From NCBI RefSeq assembly GCF_947623445.1, contig NC_135240.1:13702001-13766000 (forward strand): 64,000 nt of DNA, in the 5' to 3' direction. The stretch is from Clavelina lepadiformis (lineage: Eukaryota > Chordata > Ascidiacea > Aplousobranchia > Clavelinidae). The notes under the pieces were generated by a model. It did not search any database. It saw only the letters and a list, made by a program, of their open reading frames with translations, and was not told the DNA's origin. Shown here in pieces: positions 10,074 through 21,966 of the stretch. A program made the position numbers and the translations under genes. The first letter of the stretch is position 1. Each line of letters begins with the position of its first letter.

Positions 10074-13000
10074 TTAGGCATCTTCAGCCGCAAAAACAGC
10101 ATCAACAAATGGACCTCCAACCATAATTTGTGCCGTGATTCCTGATCGATCTTCGCATACCTCTGGGTTATATCCATAAAGTAAACCTGCAACAAGAAGC
10201 AAAAGTCAAGTAAAAGATATTTTTGCTGCAGATAACCAGAAAAACATATTAAAAATCTTTTTAATTCCACGAGTTTGCCTGGTAACACTAAATATTTTAC
10301 CCATTTCATTGCTTGGCCACTGCATTTCATCTTGAACAAAGTAAGCGGTTGAAGGAAGTGCACCTGGCATACCCTCGGATGATTTCCTTGTCATTCCCCA
10401 CACGTCCTGAAATAAATGAAATAAGTAGACTACAGCAGATAAAAAACACAAATTAAGCAACTCATCAAATTTATCTGTCAATTTAAATTCAGTTCTCACT
10501 TTTGGAGTCTATATTATTATTGTTTCTTTACATGTATAAACTTTATTACTAAAAGCTGATTTTAAGAAATAGGATAAACAGTCTCTTGATAGTGGATATT
10601 AACGTTGGCTAGATAAACTCAGTAATGTTATGCCTGCTAGAACCACGCTGAGGCACTTTCTTCATTTCACTTTTTTGTGCTTCTCATATTCATATTTTAA
10701 GAACATAAGCCTACTTTTTGGCAGATAAATCATTCACAAAAGTCTACATTTTGAAATAGATGATTCACAAAAAAAAACTTGAAAGGGGTACTTATTCATC
10801 GGGTCGTATACAGATAATAAGGATAAAAAACAACAAAATTTCTACAGACCGATAAAAGTTTTCAAGTTTTCAGTTTTCAATTTCCAATTTTGAAATCAGC
10901 GCCATACACAACTGCATATGACCTTATGCGCTATGCCAAACATCAAACGCTGCCATCTTTTACAACGATTTTGAAATTCATTTTTCCAACAAAAGTTAAC
11001 CGGTTATTTGTGTAGTATGGTATGATACCATAATCTTTATCCTCGGACTTGGAAAAGTCTTTGCACGACTTAAACTCGGCGATGATTCCTCATCGCTCGA
11101 GCCCCTGTTACCCTGTTACTTTTTGTGTTGTCGGAATTTTTATCTGTTCACCAGAACCACTCAGGAGAAATTATCGCTATTGCCTTGCTCAGGGACAAAC
11201 TTTCAAAGCTTTTTTCATATAAGATAGCCTATTGAAAGAATTTGTTGGTTATTAAACAAAATGTGTGCTTACAAGCGGGAACTGATGAGACATAAATTAT
11301 TATTTTGAAGAATATCATCAAAAGTTAAAATTTTATGTAACTTGCGTATAACTATTTACCAAACAGCAAATTGTACTTAGGAAAAGTAAGATGCCAATAC
11401 TCCAATACAAATTAGTTGGCGATAGTAAAGGTACCGATGAAATGATAAACACTTATAGCCCTACGTCATAAATAAGTCCTCCTGTGCATCCAGCTCCAGA
11501 ATCAACAGCGATGACGTAGTTTCCATATTCCGGCTTGGCGTTCCAGGTACCATTTGTTGGTTTGGTCATATCCTGAAATTTATGCAGTGATCACTTTTGA
11601 AACTTCTATTGACCAAGCTTAAACTGTTTTTTCTACTTCACAACTGCATGAAATGCCACAATACTTACTGCGTTTGTATCGTTGTATAGTTCTGAGAGAA
11701 GAACAGAAACGAGTCCGTTGATACCCCATTCTTCAACTTTGAGAGGAATGGCTGAAAGCACAAGATAGTAAAAGTAGAAATATTAACACATATGCAAGCT
11801 TGATTATCATTAACAACTTTTGGAAAATAATAAGATAAAACAAACTTATTAATCACCAGTGTTTACTGATGCATCTCTTGGAGCCTCTACGACCGCTCCA
11901 AACTCGAGGCTGATATTGTCTTCAGAGATGACACACGTGGTGCTGAAAGCAAATATGAAAGTTTTAGTTTAGTCCTGTAGTAGCATAAAATGTTCTTAAA
12001 TATTTTACATATGTTAGTGGCTAGAAACAATATATATGAGTTACGTTTCATTTTCTTGAGTGAAGTAGAAGTTCATTCCAATTTCAGCCTTTCTTCTTTG
12101 CCACAATTTACTTTGACGCAAAACGTAAGTTGCATCAGCTGGCACCGAGTTCTTTTTGTCAAGTTTAGCATTCCAGAACTAATTCATATACAAACGCAAC
12201 TCGTATAAGTATTTATATAAGTTAGTGTTGAACATGTAAATCGTTTATAATGAGATTGAATGTAAAACTTTGCTACTTACTTTCACGGCTAAAACTGGGC
12301 AGGGAAGCTGAACTTTTATGGAATAAGATCCTCTAGGAATTGTAATCGGTCTAAAGAAGTTATTTGTTAGCTTTCACTAAAATTCTGGCTTAAGTTTTAA
12401 TTGTTTGTTTTTATTGAACTGTTTCATTAAAAATAAAGATACCTGAAAATTTTTGCAGCTCCACCGAAGATTCCCTGGCTACCTTGCCAGATGGCAATGA
12501 GCTTAATTCCGGAACCATCAGTACGAGCTCTATATAATACCGATAAAACAATTACTTTGAGGAAACATGATTTTGAATTTATTTATAAAAGCACACAAAT
12601 GAGATTAGCAAAGTGTTTGATGGCGAAACATTTTCCATCTTTCCATTATTTCCATACTTTCCAATGTAAAACGAACCTTATTGTGGCTGATTCACCCAAG
12701 CCAGAGCTTCCAACTGGGGTAACGTCAAAATTGTAAAATTTCATACGATGCAATCCAGAAATGGTTGCACCCTCTTCTCCTAGTACAACAGTTGCACCTG
12801 CGAGTTTTATTGACAAATACTTTATTAAATATTACATATACTGAACATGCAATTACATCAGTTATGGTATGTATTCATACACGAACTAGCATTACACTTA
12901 AGCTGTTAGGTGAGCACTGTAGGTGTTGAACTTCTAAATTTTCTTACTCATGTCAGCTCCAGTGTCGTTTTTCACCATTACTTGGTAACTATCGGTTTCG

Positions 13001-13626
13001 TTGTCCATATCCCAAGTGAGTTGGATAGAGGACTCGGTCACATCCATGATGTGGAGATTGCTTACAGGAGCAGCAACTGTAATGGTTAACATATACATAG
13101 TAACCGATCATTCGTTTTAATTGATAAATAATTATGTTATTAGTAGCTGTAAGAAAAGCTTTTCAGTATTTTTCCTACGCCTTTGGTTTGTTTCTTACCA
13201 GTTCTAAATTGGTATTCAAGAGGTAATATGTTTGCGAGGTTAGTTCCATTCACATCGGCGGCAGATATAATGACTTGATAAAGGGTATTTGGGAGCAATG
13301 TGCCGAACTGGGTTTCGTTTCTATCTACAACTGTGTTTTGGTCATCACTGAGAAGTACCTGGTGAACAATATGGCATATATCGATAATTAATTAATGAGT
13401 ATAAGATATAGGTTATACAGTAATATTTATAGAACATGTTTAAGTTGAAAACATTAGCGAGCTTGGACACTTAATAACTTACGTGGTATTTGACGGCACC
13501 GGAAATGGGGCTCCACTTCAGAGCAACGGAATTCGATGTAACTGATGCTTGGACATTTGCAGAAGTCGATTGAGCTCCCAAAAGTGTAAGGAGAAAGATT
13601 GACGAAATAATCGCAAAAATATTCAT
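10074..13626 (-). CDS. Secreted FN3-domain protein, copy 2 (about 446 aa)
   Basis: Same twelve-exon structure as copy 1, in reverse. Exon 1 is 13483-13626 and encodes the signal peptide and the start of FN3-1; the stop TAA is at 10074-10076. All acceptors and donors checked are intact, and no frame break was seen. The protein is nearly identical to copy 1; one visible change is Ile to Met in the SNEIG/SNEMG segment before the last intron. A long intron of about 1.1 kb before the DVWGM exon carries the SINE, as in copy 1, whereas the array copies have only about 100 bases there. It is transcribed towards copy 1, so transcripts running past their poly(A) sites could overlap in antisense. Confidence 0.86.
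11013..11112 (-). repeat. tRNA-like SINE copy in copy 2
   Basis: Partner of the element at 5179-5275 in the other repeat arm, with the same position in the intron. The hairpin arms survive (GCGATGA against TCATCGC), while the upstream flank has changed. Confidence 0.6.
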
Positions 13627-14042
13627 AATGCTGCAAGAATAATGACATATACAAGATTTGAATTATAGGCCTACAAATGTTTTCATTTATCAATCGTTTT
13701 TCAAATGTTTTCAGGTCATGGTTTACATTATGAAATATCTATAATATTCCTTACCTTTATTTCAAAAACAGGTGTATTCACAGAACAATATATGAGTAAC
13801 TAGTCTCAAAAACTGCAATATAAAGGTATTAAAAACGGCACAATTACAAAAAGGTTTTATGAGATTATAACTTGCTTAAATTGCTTAAGTTGCAGTCATT
13901 GCGTCTTGGTCATAAATTAGCCTTGCTCCATCTACTGGGTATACACTCTAACAGTCTAATATATAAGCTAATCAGTAATCACTTAATGCTAGACCTGTCA
14001 TCCACAAGTGAAACTGTTTGGTGAAGTGGAAGCATGACACCG

Positions 14043-14050
14043 CTTTTATA
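14043..14050 (-). promoter_or_regulatory. TATA box of FN3 gene copy 2
   Basis: TATAAAAG on the minus strand, preceded by AAAG and followed by CGG, equivalent to the box at 2223-2230. It lies about 420 bases upstream of the start codon, leaving room for the same spliced leader. Confidence 0.65.
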
Positions 14051-14430
14051 CTTTATTCCCGCCCAAGTTAAACCTTAATTTCTGTGTAATTATATACGTC
14101 AAAAACTTAAATTGACAATTTTGTTTAAGATTTAACGTTATTATGAAATATAAACAAATCAATTGACGCGGAAAACTGACGCAATCTTATGCCTAATAGC
14201 AGATACAAAAGCGGAATGTTGACAAGATTACCAATTATTTCGCAATTAAAGTAAATAGTGTCTGTAGATTAATTTCAGGTTGGCAGTACTTGTTTTATAC
14301 TATTTGAACTTTAATTGTACTTTGTTACGTGTTTTATTACAAGAATCAAGAACTCACATCATGAAGCCAACATGATTTAAGCAAATATCGTAATATGCAA
14401 CGTAATCAATTTTGTTATAAAATATACATC

Positions 14431-15380
14431 CATGCGTTAGCTTGAGTGAAGATTTTTGCGGTTTTCTGAAATTTGCTTGTCTCAGCAATGGTATATATGA
14501 ATGCGTAACAATTTTTTGGCTCGTTTTTAATCACAGGGTACAGTTTACTAAACAGATTCGTATAACCTATAACTTTGGTAATTGATAAACATGAGACAGC
14601 TGTCAAATTCACGAATACGGGTTGAAACTTTTTTGAATTGTTTTAGACTAGAATTAATGTTGTTTTTTCCCGTAGGAAGGTGAAAATTGAAAAACATTTT
14701 ACCTGATTTTTTAACATCATTTACATTGGAATAAACACTTTTCTACTGTAAAAACTTCTACAATGTGTCAGTGCGTACCCTTAGCGGTGTAATGAATTTG
14801 ATTTTTTACCAAAATGTTAATTACTTTCTTGAATACATAATCACAAGATTAATCATAGTCATACGCTCCTTTATTCAAGAAGTCATACTTCCGATATAAA
14901 CCATATAATTTCCTCATATTATAATTAGCATGTAAGAAGTACAGTACAATTATAATTGTAATAGTAATAATAATAACTAATAACTATTAGTCTATATACA
15001 GCAAAATAATTTTGCGAAGTAAATTTAAACAAAAACTACAGTTCTTAGTGATTACTCGTTGCAAAGAATGATAAAATGAATATATACTCAAATAATTGAA
15101 TCATTTATTACGCAGAAAAGGAGTTGGTTACACGAAATATAATCCCGTAGCAAAACGTACAGTCTATCAGAAATAGCATACACAATACTTTATTTCTCCA
15201 CTTCTTCTTAAACTTATCAAAAAATAATACTTTGCTAAAATATTTTTTCCGGATATAAAGGAGAATACAGAATTTCGTATATTTAATAACAATAACCACT
15301 AAAAAAGATCAACTCATTGTGTACAAATAAGAAAACTGTTATTTTCAGTTGCGTATACAGTGTAAGCTATTGCCAAAGTT
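14431..15380. other. AT-rich non-coding stretch
   Basis: No gene, repeat structure or element end was recognised. The short frames at 14415-14612 and 15108-15299 have biased AT-rich composition and no family signature. Confidence 0.45.
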
Positions 15381-15384
15381 TATT

Positions 15385-16960
15385 TGAAGTGAAGAGCAAG
15401 ACGAAAAACAAGTTGATCTTACATCAAAGAAGAGCTGTTAACAAACATACAGGACAAAGAATTTTTCATTGATATTTAGTGGTTATAAGCAATATCTCTA
15501 AAAATGTTTTTATCTAATACTGTATTTAAAAAATGTAAAACTATACAGTAGTTATAACAAGGACTTTAATTGCCGCATTTTTGTTGCAGTCAATCATCGT
15601 AGGCCTACTTTAATGTTTTTACAAAATCTTTTGCCGATTTTGATTTTGTTTTCCTTTTCTATCTTGAAGTTGATCATTTGTTCATTTCCATATGATTAAC
15701 GGTAAGATAACTCTTATCATAAACCATTACCATGACAAACTCAAGACTCACTAAAAGAAGTTTAGGAAAGCTTAAATTGAAATAAACAGTAAGGTACAGT
15801 ACTTTCACAGTTATACCCTAGAAAGATACACAATGATACTCACATCGGGTAAAAGATGAACACTAGTAAACTTGCTATATGCGGTTAATGGTACATAAAA
15901 AATTATAAAACGCGAATTTTCAATAGCTGAAAATTGTGTTTTAATATTATTGCTGTTCAAAAAAAATGCGAGCAACACAAAAATAAACGTAGCTGCAAAA
16001 TGCACAAAAAATAATTTTCAGTAAAAACTACTTTAGCTTGAAGTGAGGGGCAAGTCAAAAACCAGTTAATCATATATGAAAGAACACTATTAACTGAACA
16101 TTCTGGTAAAATATTTTTGAAAAATAATTTGTGGTTAGGTAGTTAGCCGCAAAAGAAAATCGCAAAAAGTCTCTGTTTTTGTCCTGTTTTGCGCCGTAGA
16201 TGAAGGCTCTTGTTATGTCATACATTAGTCAAGTTGCTTGACAACATGCTGCTGCTGTTGCTTTCGTTGGGTGGCAGTCAACTGAAGTCAGAAACGTAGG
16301 TGATAGGATAGGTGATACGTAGGTGACAGAAACGTAGGTGATAGATAGGAGTTTAGCCTAGGTCCAATTAGGCGTCATGTGAAGAAATTAGCAACGTGAA
16401 GCATTGTAATTGAATAAATTATGATTGTCTTAAACATTGTCTTAAAATCCAGTAGCCCAATGATTTGCGTCGTTACGGTATCCTTTGGACCGCATAGACT
16501 ACCCATCAAACCGGTACCGTACTATTTGCCGTGGTTGGGCAATAGGATGTCACTTATCAAGTCATTGGTAGTTAGGGCAATCTATACAGCTGTAACCACA
16601 GACACCTGGCTGTAACAGATACATACGTGATATACAGTAGGTGCTGCTAAATTTATGAATTTGCGAATATTGTCTGTGATTACCTATGACATCATATGAG
16701 CCTTGATCTGCGTCACAATTAAGGCAAATTTTACGATTTCCTTTTGCTTATAATTACCTAACCAAGAATTATTTTTCAAATCTATTTTACCAGACAATTC
16801 AATGAGTAGTGTTCTTTCATATAGGATTAACTTGTTTTTGGACTTGTCGCTTACTATAACCTATTCTTCATTAATGTCTTCGAAGTCGATGGTTATCTTT
16901 GGATTGGTCTCATGTTTTACAACTTCCACTCTGAACTCTTTCAGCATTTTTCTTGACGCT
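15385..16960. repeat. Three related segments, two of them inverted
   Basis: A segment of about 120 bases occurs three times: 15385-15500 (+), 16035-16175 (+), and 16725-16850 as its reverse complement. The last is best preserved and, read on the minus strand from about 16955, is open apart from one stop. Its peptide includes KNKLILYERTLLIELSGKI and NNSWLGNYKQKEI. The other two share the same peptide in broken form. The sequence between the inverted pair has no recognised gene. This could be a duplicated exon or retro-copy of an unrecognised host gene, or the ends of a foldback element. Confidence 0.5.
16290..16350. repeat. Short imperfect tandem repeat of ACGTAGGTGA
   Basis: Three copies of a unit close to ACGTAGGTGA, with GGATAGGTGAT variants between them, inside the segment flanked by the inverted repeats described at 15385-16960. 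Confidence 0.6.
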
Positions 16961-17149
16961 AGGTAAGCATTTTTTTCACTTTTTTTGTCCGAGTAATAAA
17001 CGACTTTCTTTATACCTAAAATTTTTAATCATATTTTGTACATTTATTGTGACAGCTCGTTAATAAAGCGATCGAAATTTAAACCAATAAACACAGCATT
17101 TGTATAGTTTATGAGATTAAAAAGATCGCTAGCCGTCGTCGTGTAAGCA

Positions 17150-17440
17150 GCATGTTATTTAGATTCCCGATATAAATGTTGGGGCACAGAGTCGATCAGC
17201 GACTGGATCGCGCTGTCATCCAAAGTTTATGGGTCATGTATACCGCGAAGGACGAGGTATATAGGTGAAAGAGACGAAGATGACATGGACTACGATTTGA
17301 TACTCAGCTGCGCCACAATCACAAGATATAGGGTTTGCCAATGTGTGCCGATTTGTATTGAGTTGAGCTGAATCGCCCATCGGCCGTTGGCTGGCAGTTG
17401 AGCTGTTCCCATTCTGGGCAGCGATAGTCCGTTGGGGTTG
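17150..17440 (-). mobile_element. LINE fragment, C-terminal end of ORF2
   Basis: On the minus strand the peptide contains ANPISCDCGAAEYQIVVHVI followed, after a frame change, by RGIHDP and LDDSAIQSLIDSVPQ. This is the C-terminal Cys-His region of LINE ORF2 (CxCG...H...C, then RG..L..LD...I.WL). The order and spacing fit, and stops and a frameshift show that it is dead. It probably belongs to the same broad group as the other LINE pieces in the window. Confidence 0.6.
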
Positions 17441-17489
17441 AGAGTCAGCGTTGGTGTTGAAATCAAGTAGAATTTCTTGCAGAGTCGTT

Positions 17490-17945
17490 ATGATTAAAGT
17501 CAGTGACTGAACTTGAGATCCACTCGAGCCCTTTTTTCAAAGACTTGACTTGACTTAAGTCCCTTTCAAGAAAATTACATGAAGGACTTCACTTAAATCG
17601 GGATAATGTTTCAAATGACTCGACGTGACCCGAATCGGTTCATTTTGATTACTTTTTACCATTTAAGGTGCAACGAACATCTTACAATTATGCCCGAATA
17701 CATCAAAGTGTGACTAAAAATTAGTTGTTTACAAAGTCGTACGGTGCTGCAAAACGACGCAAACTTTGTAAATTTTCTAAACGCTTTTTCTTGACAGAAA
17801 TGGTATTTTGCTTTCAGTACGGCTAGGTTTCAGATATCGCTTGGCTTGACTTCACTCAAGTTTTATTTACCAAAAGGCACGGCTTGATTGGAGTCACTAC
17901 TTCCAAATGACTCGACTCGACTTGACTTGAGTCTTAAAAGGGAAC
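17490..17945. repeat. ACTTGACTTG-rich degenerate repeat
   Basis: Clusters of ACTCGACTTGACTTGAGTC-like words occur at both ends (17540-17570 and 17915-17940) and in the middle (17610-17640, 17840-17850), in both orientations. They suggest an old MITE or a simple-sequence-derived repeat. No target duplication could be defined. Confidence 0.45.
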
Positions 17946-18149
17946 TGTCACATTCAACCTATTTACTAAAAAAGGATAAGAATACGCTGATGCGGAAAAT
18001 ATAACCAAAATTTTTTGATCTTCCGTTTTGTTAACCAGTTTTTGGCAAAACCGTTTTCAAAAACCCGTGCACATTGACGTCACAAAGGTTGTTGGTGTTC
18101 GAACATACTTCAAGCGCATATCAGATCAATGGAAAGTTGCTATTGCAAG

Positions 18150-18800
18150 ATTCGTTTAGGCAAATTTAGTGGGCGTGTTGGACATTTTTTTAAATTTTTC
18201 AGTAATGAACAATTAACTAATCATTATAAAAGGAGTTTTTTATTAACCAAATGCTATCTGTATGTCAATTGTGTTGAGCCTGCAAAAAGAAAAGAAAGCT
18301 AACCACTAGCACACTAGCTAGAGGGGTATAGTTGTAGCATAAAACTTACGATCAAGTGCAGAACCATGTCCATGTGTTGTATTAGTTACTTCGTATACTA
18401 GACCTCTTCTATTCAGTTTGTAATGTCAGGTTGTTCTGCACTAGACCCAACAGTTGTGTGAGAAAGTGCTTTGAATTGTAGGCTAAAGTTACTTTTTTTT
18501 AAATAGATTGGAAAGTTTTCAAACTGCATGGGGGGTTTTAATCCGCGCGTTACTTTGTTTTGGTACCACCTAATGTTTGCATTTATGAACGTTATTGAAA
18601 AGCTTAAAGCAAAATAAGCCTTATAAAACTGTATATATTTCTGATGACTAGACTTATACTGCCTAGAGCTGAGACCAGACAATGTACATACAGATATCAC
18701 TTGTATAATTATAAACTCCTTTTAAAATTGGTCAGTCATCCATTAATGAAAAAATATAAAAAATTTATAACACACCCACTAATTTTAAGATGCTCCATGC
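18150..18800. repeat. Foldback element with ~85-bp inverted ends
   Basis: The stretch at 18155-18245 (AAATTTAGTGGGCGTGTT ... AAAAGGAGTTT) returns as an imperfect reverse complement at 18705-18790. The 460 bases between them have no gene signature. This fits a non-autonomous foldback or MITE-type element; the exact borders are uncertain. Confidence 0.45.
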
Positions 18801-19655
18801 ATATTATGGCTTGAGTATGAGAAGCTGTTGACTTTGGTAGATTCCGTGTACCGCACTAGCCCCGTGTTTAAATGCTTTCACTCGGGTGTTTGGAACTAAT
18901 GTCATGTGTTTGCAGCGATAATAATTAATTAATCGATAGAGAATGTTGGAACAGATGAAAATTCTCAGGCACACGTTTGTTCGGTATAGGTAATTGCCTA
19001 TATAACTGTAATCATCGATGCTGGTGAATGAATGCCAGGTCGGGTTTAGTTCCTGTTTCCTATCATCTGAAGAAGACAATACTTTGCTATTTATGTTATA
19101 CGCTATTTCCGACGTTAATAGAGCTCGGTTGAGCTGTAAAACTCCGTTGCCACTTCTCAGAAGGAGCTATTCCCCAGCATCACAGGCGGGTTAACATATT
19201 AAAACTTCTTTATGGCAAACGCCTTCACAACGAAAGGCGTGGTAATTCAAGTTTAACTGAGGCAGCAATCAAAGTAAAGTTAAAACTGACAGCAGCTCGT
19301 GCGCTTGTCACAATAAGCTGTGGCCGAATGAATGATTGACCGCTGTAACGGAGTCACTACACAAAACACTGAAATCGCTGTAGAGACAGATAATAAATAT
19401 CGCACAATAAAAATATTAAAGCCATGTAAAGCGTAGCCACCACAAGGCAAATTAAATTGTTGTTGGCCACCCAAAAAGCCTAGCGGTCTTTGTCACTGTT
19501 GATGTAGTTATTCCCCTGTTCTCTATTTAACGTAGTGACAGTTGATTTCCGCCACCATTCTTACAGACAGGGGCAAGGTAACAGTGAGAGCAACGAAATA
19601 GACATCCGCGAGTTTTGAGGATTTTGCTGTATTCATTGATGATCTTGTAATTGTC
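18801..19655. other. Non-coding stretch, no feature recognised
   Basis: No exon, repeat end or RNA gene was recognised. The frames at 18804-19079 and 19280-19474 lack any family signature. Confidence 0.4.
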
Positions 19656-19659
19656 ATTG

Positions 19660-19911
19660 TCTATCTACGCCCAATCTATCTCCGCCACAGACAAAGATTG
19701 CTGACGAGAGATCATGCTCTCATGAAATGAACCGGCTATATGACCTCTGCTTACTGTGTATAGACTCAGCTACCGAGAAATCGAGACGTCATAGCTTGTT
19801 TGTCATGCAGTAGGTCTCTTGGAAAAAGATGACAATGGCCGGATGTTTGTAGGGGAAATGCTTAATGACAGTGAGCTTATGCCCTCGATGTTAAGCTGCA
19901 GCTCTGCTTGG
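19660..19911 (-). mobile_element. LINE fragment, endonuclease domain, badly decayed
   Basis: On the minus strand, LQLNIEGISS is followed in another frame by HPAIVIFFQETYC and then FSVAESIHSKQ. These match the first two blocks of the LINE endonuclease (LLNVEGL..., then a hydrophobic strand and QETH). It is more decayed than the copy at 8101-8645, with frame changes and a stop after the QETY block. Confidence 0.55.
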
Positions 19912-20289
19912 TAAGTTTATGTGCTATGTGGTTTTTTAATAATTAGAGATGTTTCTGAGCCATTTTTTGCTGGACATCTCGGCTAGAGGTGCTTGGGTCA
20001 GATTTCGCTGTCAATTTATAGCAAGGATATTGCCCGAAAATCTGCACGAGCAGCCATAAGGCTTAATTCCCAGCAGGGCATCGAAAAATGTAAAACAACG
20101 ATTTACCATTAGGAGTACAGCTAACCGGGTTCAATTCTAAGTTGTACTACCGTTGTAATGCACTACAGCTAGGTATGAACGACGCTTTCTTCTGTTCAGT
20201 AGTCCTGATGAACTGTTCCAAATTCATACAATATAAAGAAATCATAAAACCAAATATCAAAAATAAATTTGTATTCACTAGAACTTGCA

Positions 20290-20400
20290 AAAAGACAAGT
20301 TCGAGCAGCGGAAAATTATCATTGAGTTTAAGTCGTGCATCGTCTTTCTTCAGTCCGAAGATAAAGATTGTGATAGCATGCCATATACAATACCAGGTTG
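20290..20400 (+). repeat. Truncated tRNA-like SINE next to deaminase exon 3
   Basis: TTGAGTTTAAGTCGTGCATC, then CAGTCCGAAGATAAAG and ATGCCATA, match the right half of the SINE at 5179-5275. It sits in the intron just after the donor of the deaminase active-site exon. The same arrangement is kept at 32625, 44133 and 55640, so those units derive from one ancestral deaminase-plus-SINE segment. Confidence 0.5.
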
Positions 20401-20406
20401 CCTTAC

Positions 20407-21228
20407 CTGACTGTATCAAGAGCTTGGCGCATTCATTGCACGGAAATAAGGAGACGTAGATAATACAGCCTTCCAAAGATTTCCCATAACTATTGACAAC
20501 AGCATTCATCTCAGCATGACAAACTGCAAGATTGAAAACAACGGTTGATTACAATAATAACAAATGATTACAGTTTCTTCTTGTAATTTAAAGAAAAATT
20601 AAATGAAAATTATTCATTGGTTGATATACAAAAAGAAAAAAACTCTGTCGAATCGTAGGCTGTATTTAGAAGCAAGGGTATACAAGGAAACTGAAATCCC
20701 ATTTGTATAAAACATTCTGCACCAGATGCAAATTTAGTTGCAATTTAGGGTTTAAAAATATCTCATGGGTCACCGTAAAACTTTTTTTCTTTGTCCAACG
20801 CTTCCTTTTTTTCTCTGTGCTCATAAGGAACTTTATTCCAGGAAAAAGTTTCATCGTTATTGGGTTCCGTTTTTGAATTCCCTGCTGAAAGTAATTGCTG
20901 TTTTCCATCCGGCATTCCATTATATCCCATTCCAACAATTCTTTTCTTTTTGTTTACTATACATGCTCCAACCTGTATAATGTCGCTAGGTAATGCTTAA
21001 AAACACTTCTTTAAGAACTTAAAAATACTAAAGGAAAACTATTTGAAAGCCTTTCTAATTTTATGAACCACTTCCAAAATTTTAAAAACTTTGTGGAAGA
21101 CCTCTGTCACTTCTGTGATTCAGAAATATACCTGAGTTTTAGGATCTTTGCTTCTTTTTCCAGAAAGGAAGGCTAAACCCATAAAATAATCATCCCAAGA
21201 TAAGACGTCTTCTCGTCTCTTCAAAGAC
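20407..21228 (-). CDS. DCTD: Deoxycytidylate (dCMP) deaminase, partial gene
   Basis: Three exons on the minus strand join in phase. Exon 21132-21228 encodes [20 protein letters not shown] then RSKDPKTQ. Exon 20774-20972 starts [20 protein letters not shown]. Exon 20407-20523 holds the zinc site: Cys-His-Ala-Glu (His ligand and proton-shuttle Glu) and [11 protein letters not shown] (two Cys ligands). This is the signature of dCMP deaminase, which turns dCMP into dUMP for thymidylate synthesis. The middle exon has a loop longer than the human enzyme, with [13 protein letters not shown] before the active site, as in some invertebrates. The final exon (SDKYHD region) and the initiator exon were not found. 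Downstream, a SINE remnant and a decayed ...[12 protein letters not shown] tail follow. It may be a gene truncated at the 3' end or one with a distant last exon. Confidence 0.75.
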
Positions 21229-21933
21229 CTTCATACAGCAGAAATTCAATATTGCCGGCAACGCACTAGCATGTTCGTTAACGTTAATGTAGGCTATGCA
21301 ATGACTCTACTATAGTACAGTACAGTATGTAGACTGTATATTTTAATCAAAAGCTTTGCAACTGTATTACGTTTTATATTTATTAATTAATTATTAATAT
21401 TTATTATATTAATTTGCATTTAAGCAAACGTACGACGTAGGTAGCTCTTCGTCTACAGGATTTATTGGATTGTTGTCAGCCATTTTCAGTTGACGTATAT
21501 TTAACTTGAACGCATGGAAATGTCAAAGAAGTACTTTTATTATGCAACCTAGAAGAAAACTAAACTTTATAAATCGTCATATTTTCATTATTTTTCTCGT
21601 ATAGTCCAGTTAGGTCAACATACTTAAAATGCAGAATTCATTTAAAATTTACACTTTAATAGGTATAGAATATTTTGCCACATCTGCTGCTACAGCCCAA
21701 TATCTCCAAATAAACCTTGTTTCTCAGTACTATGTTTTCCACCAGGCATAACTAACCAGGCAACTAGGCAACCATAACCAGGCAATAACAAAAGGTGCTC
21801 AGCTGGTGAATTAATTCTTTTATGAACCACAATTTTCCAAACCCATGCGGGTGAGCCTCGTCAGGGCAGATTACAATAAGAGAATAGGAAACATTCTTTA
21901 AAAATTACGAAAATGATTATGATGTATGGAGCC

Positions 21934-21966
<33 letters not shown>

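Larger units (their letters stand above)
9850..14430 (-). repeat. Right arm of the ~4.6-kb inverted repeat
   Basis: Reverse-complement partner of 1846-6525, carrying copy 2 with the same exons, introns and SINE. The two arms differ by scattered substitutions and small indels in introns. The leader region differs more: an extra stretch near 13640-14000 has no counterpart in the left arm. Confidence 0.85.

Noticed and set aside
16690-16955. Possible Ctf8-like replication protein fragment
   Set aside because: Only a short LIELSGKI-type similarity by eye, with the rest of the family pattern missing; not enough to name it.
20200-20235. Possible hammerhead ribozyme core (CTGATGA)
   Set aside because: The required GAAA box and flanking stems are absent.
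20147-20400. Treating the long minus-strand frame after the deaminase active-site exon as coding
   Set aside because: The frame reads through a GTAAGG donor and then a SINE remnant; the part after the donor is intron.
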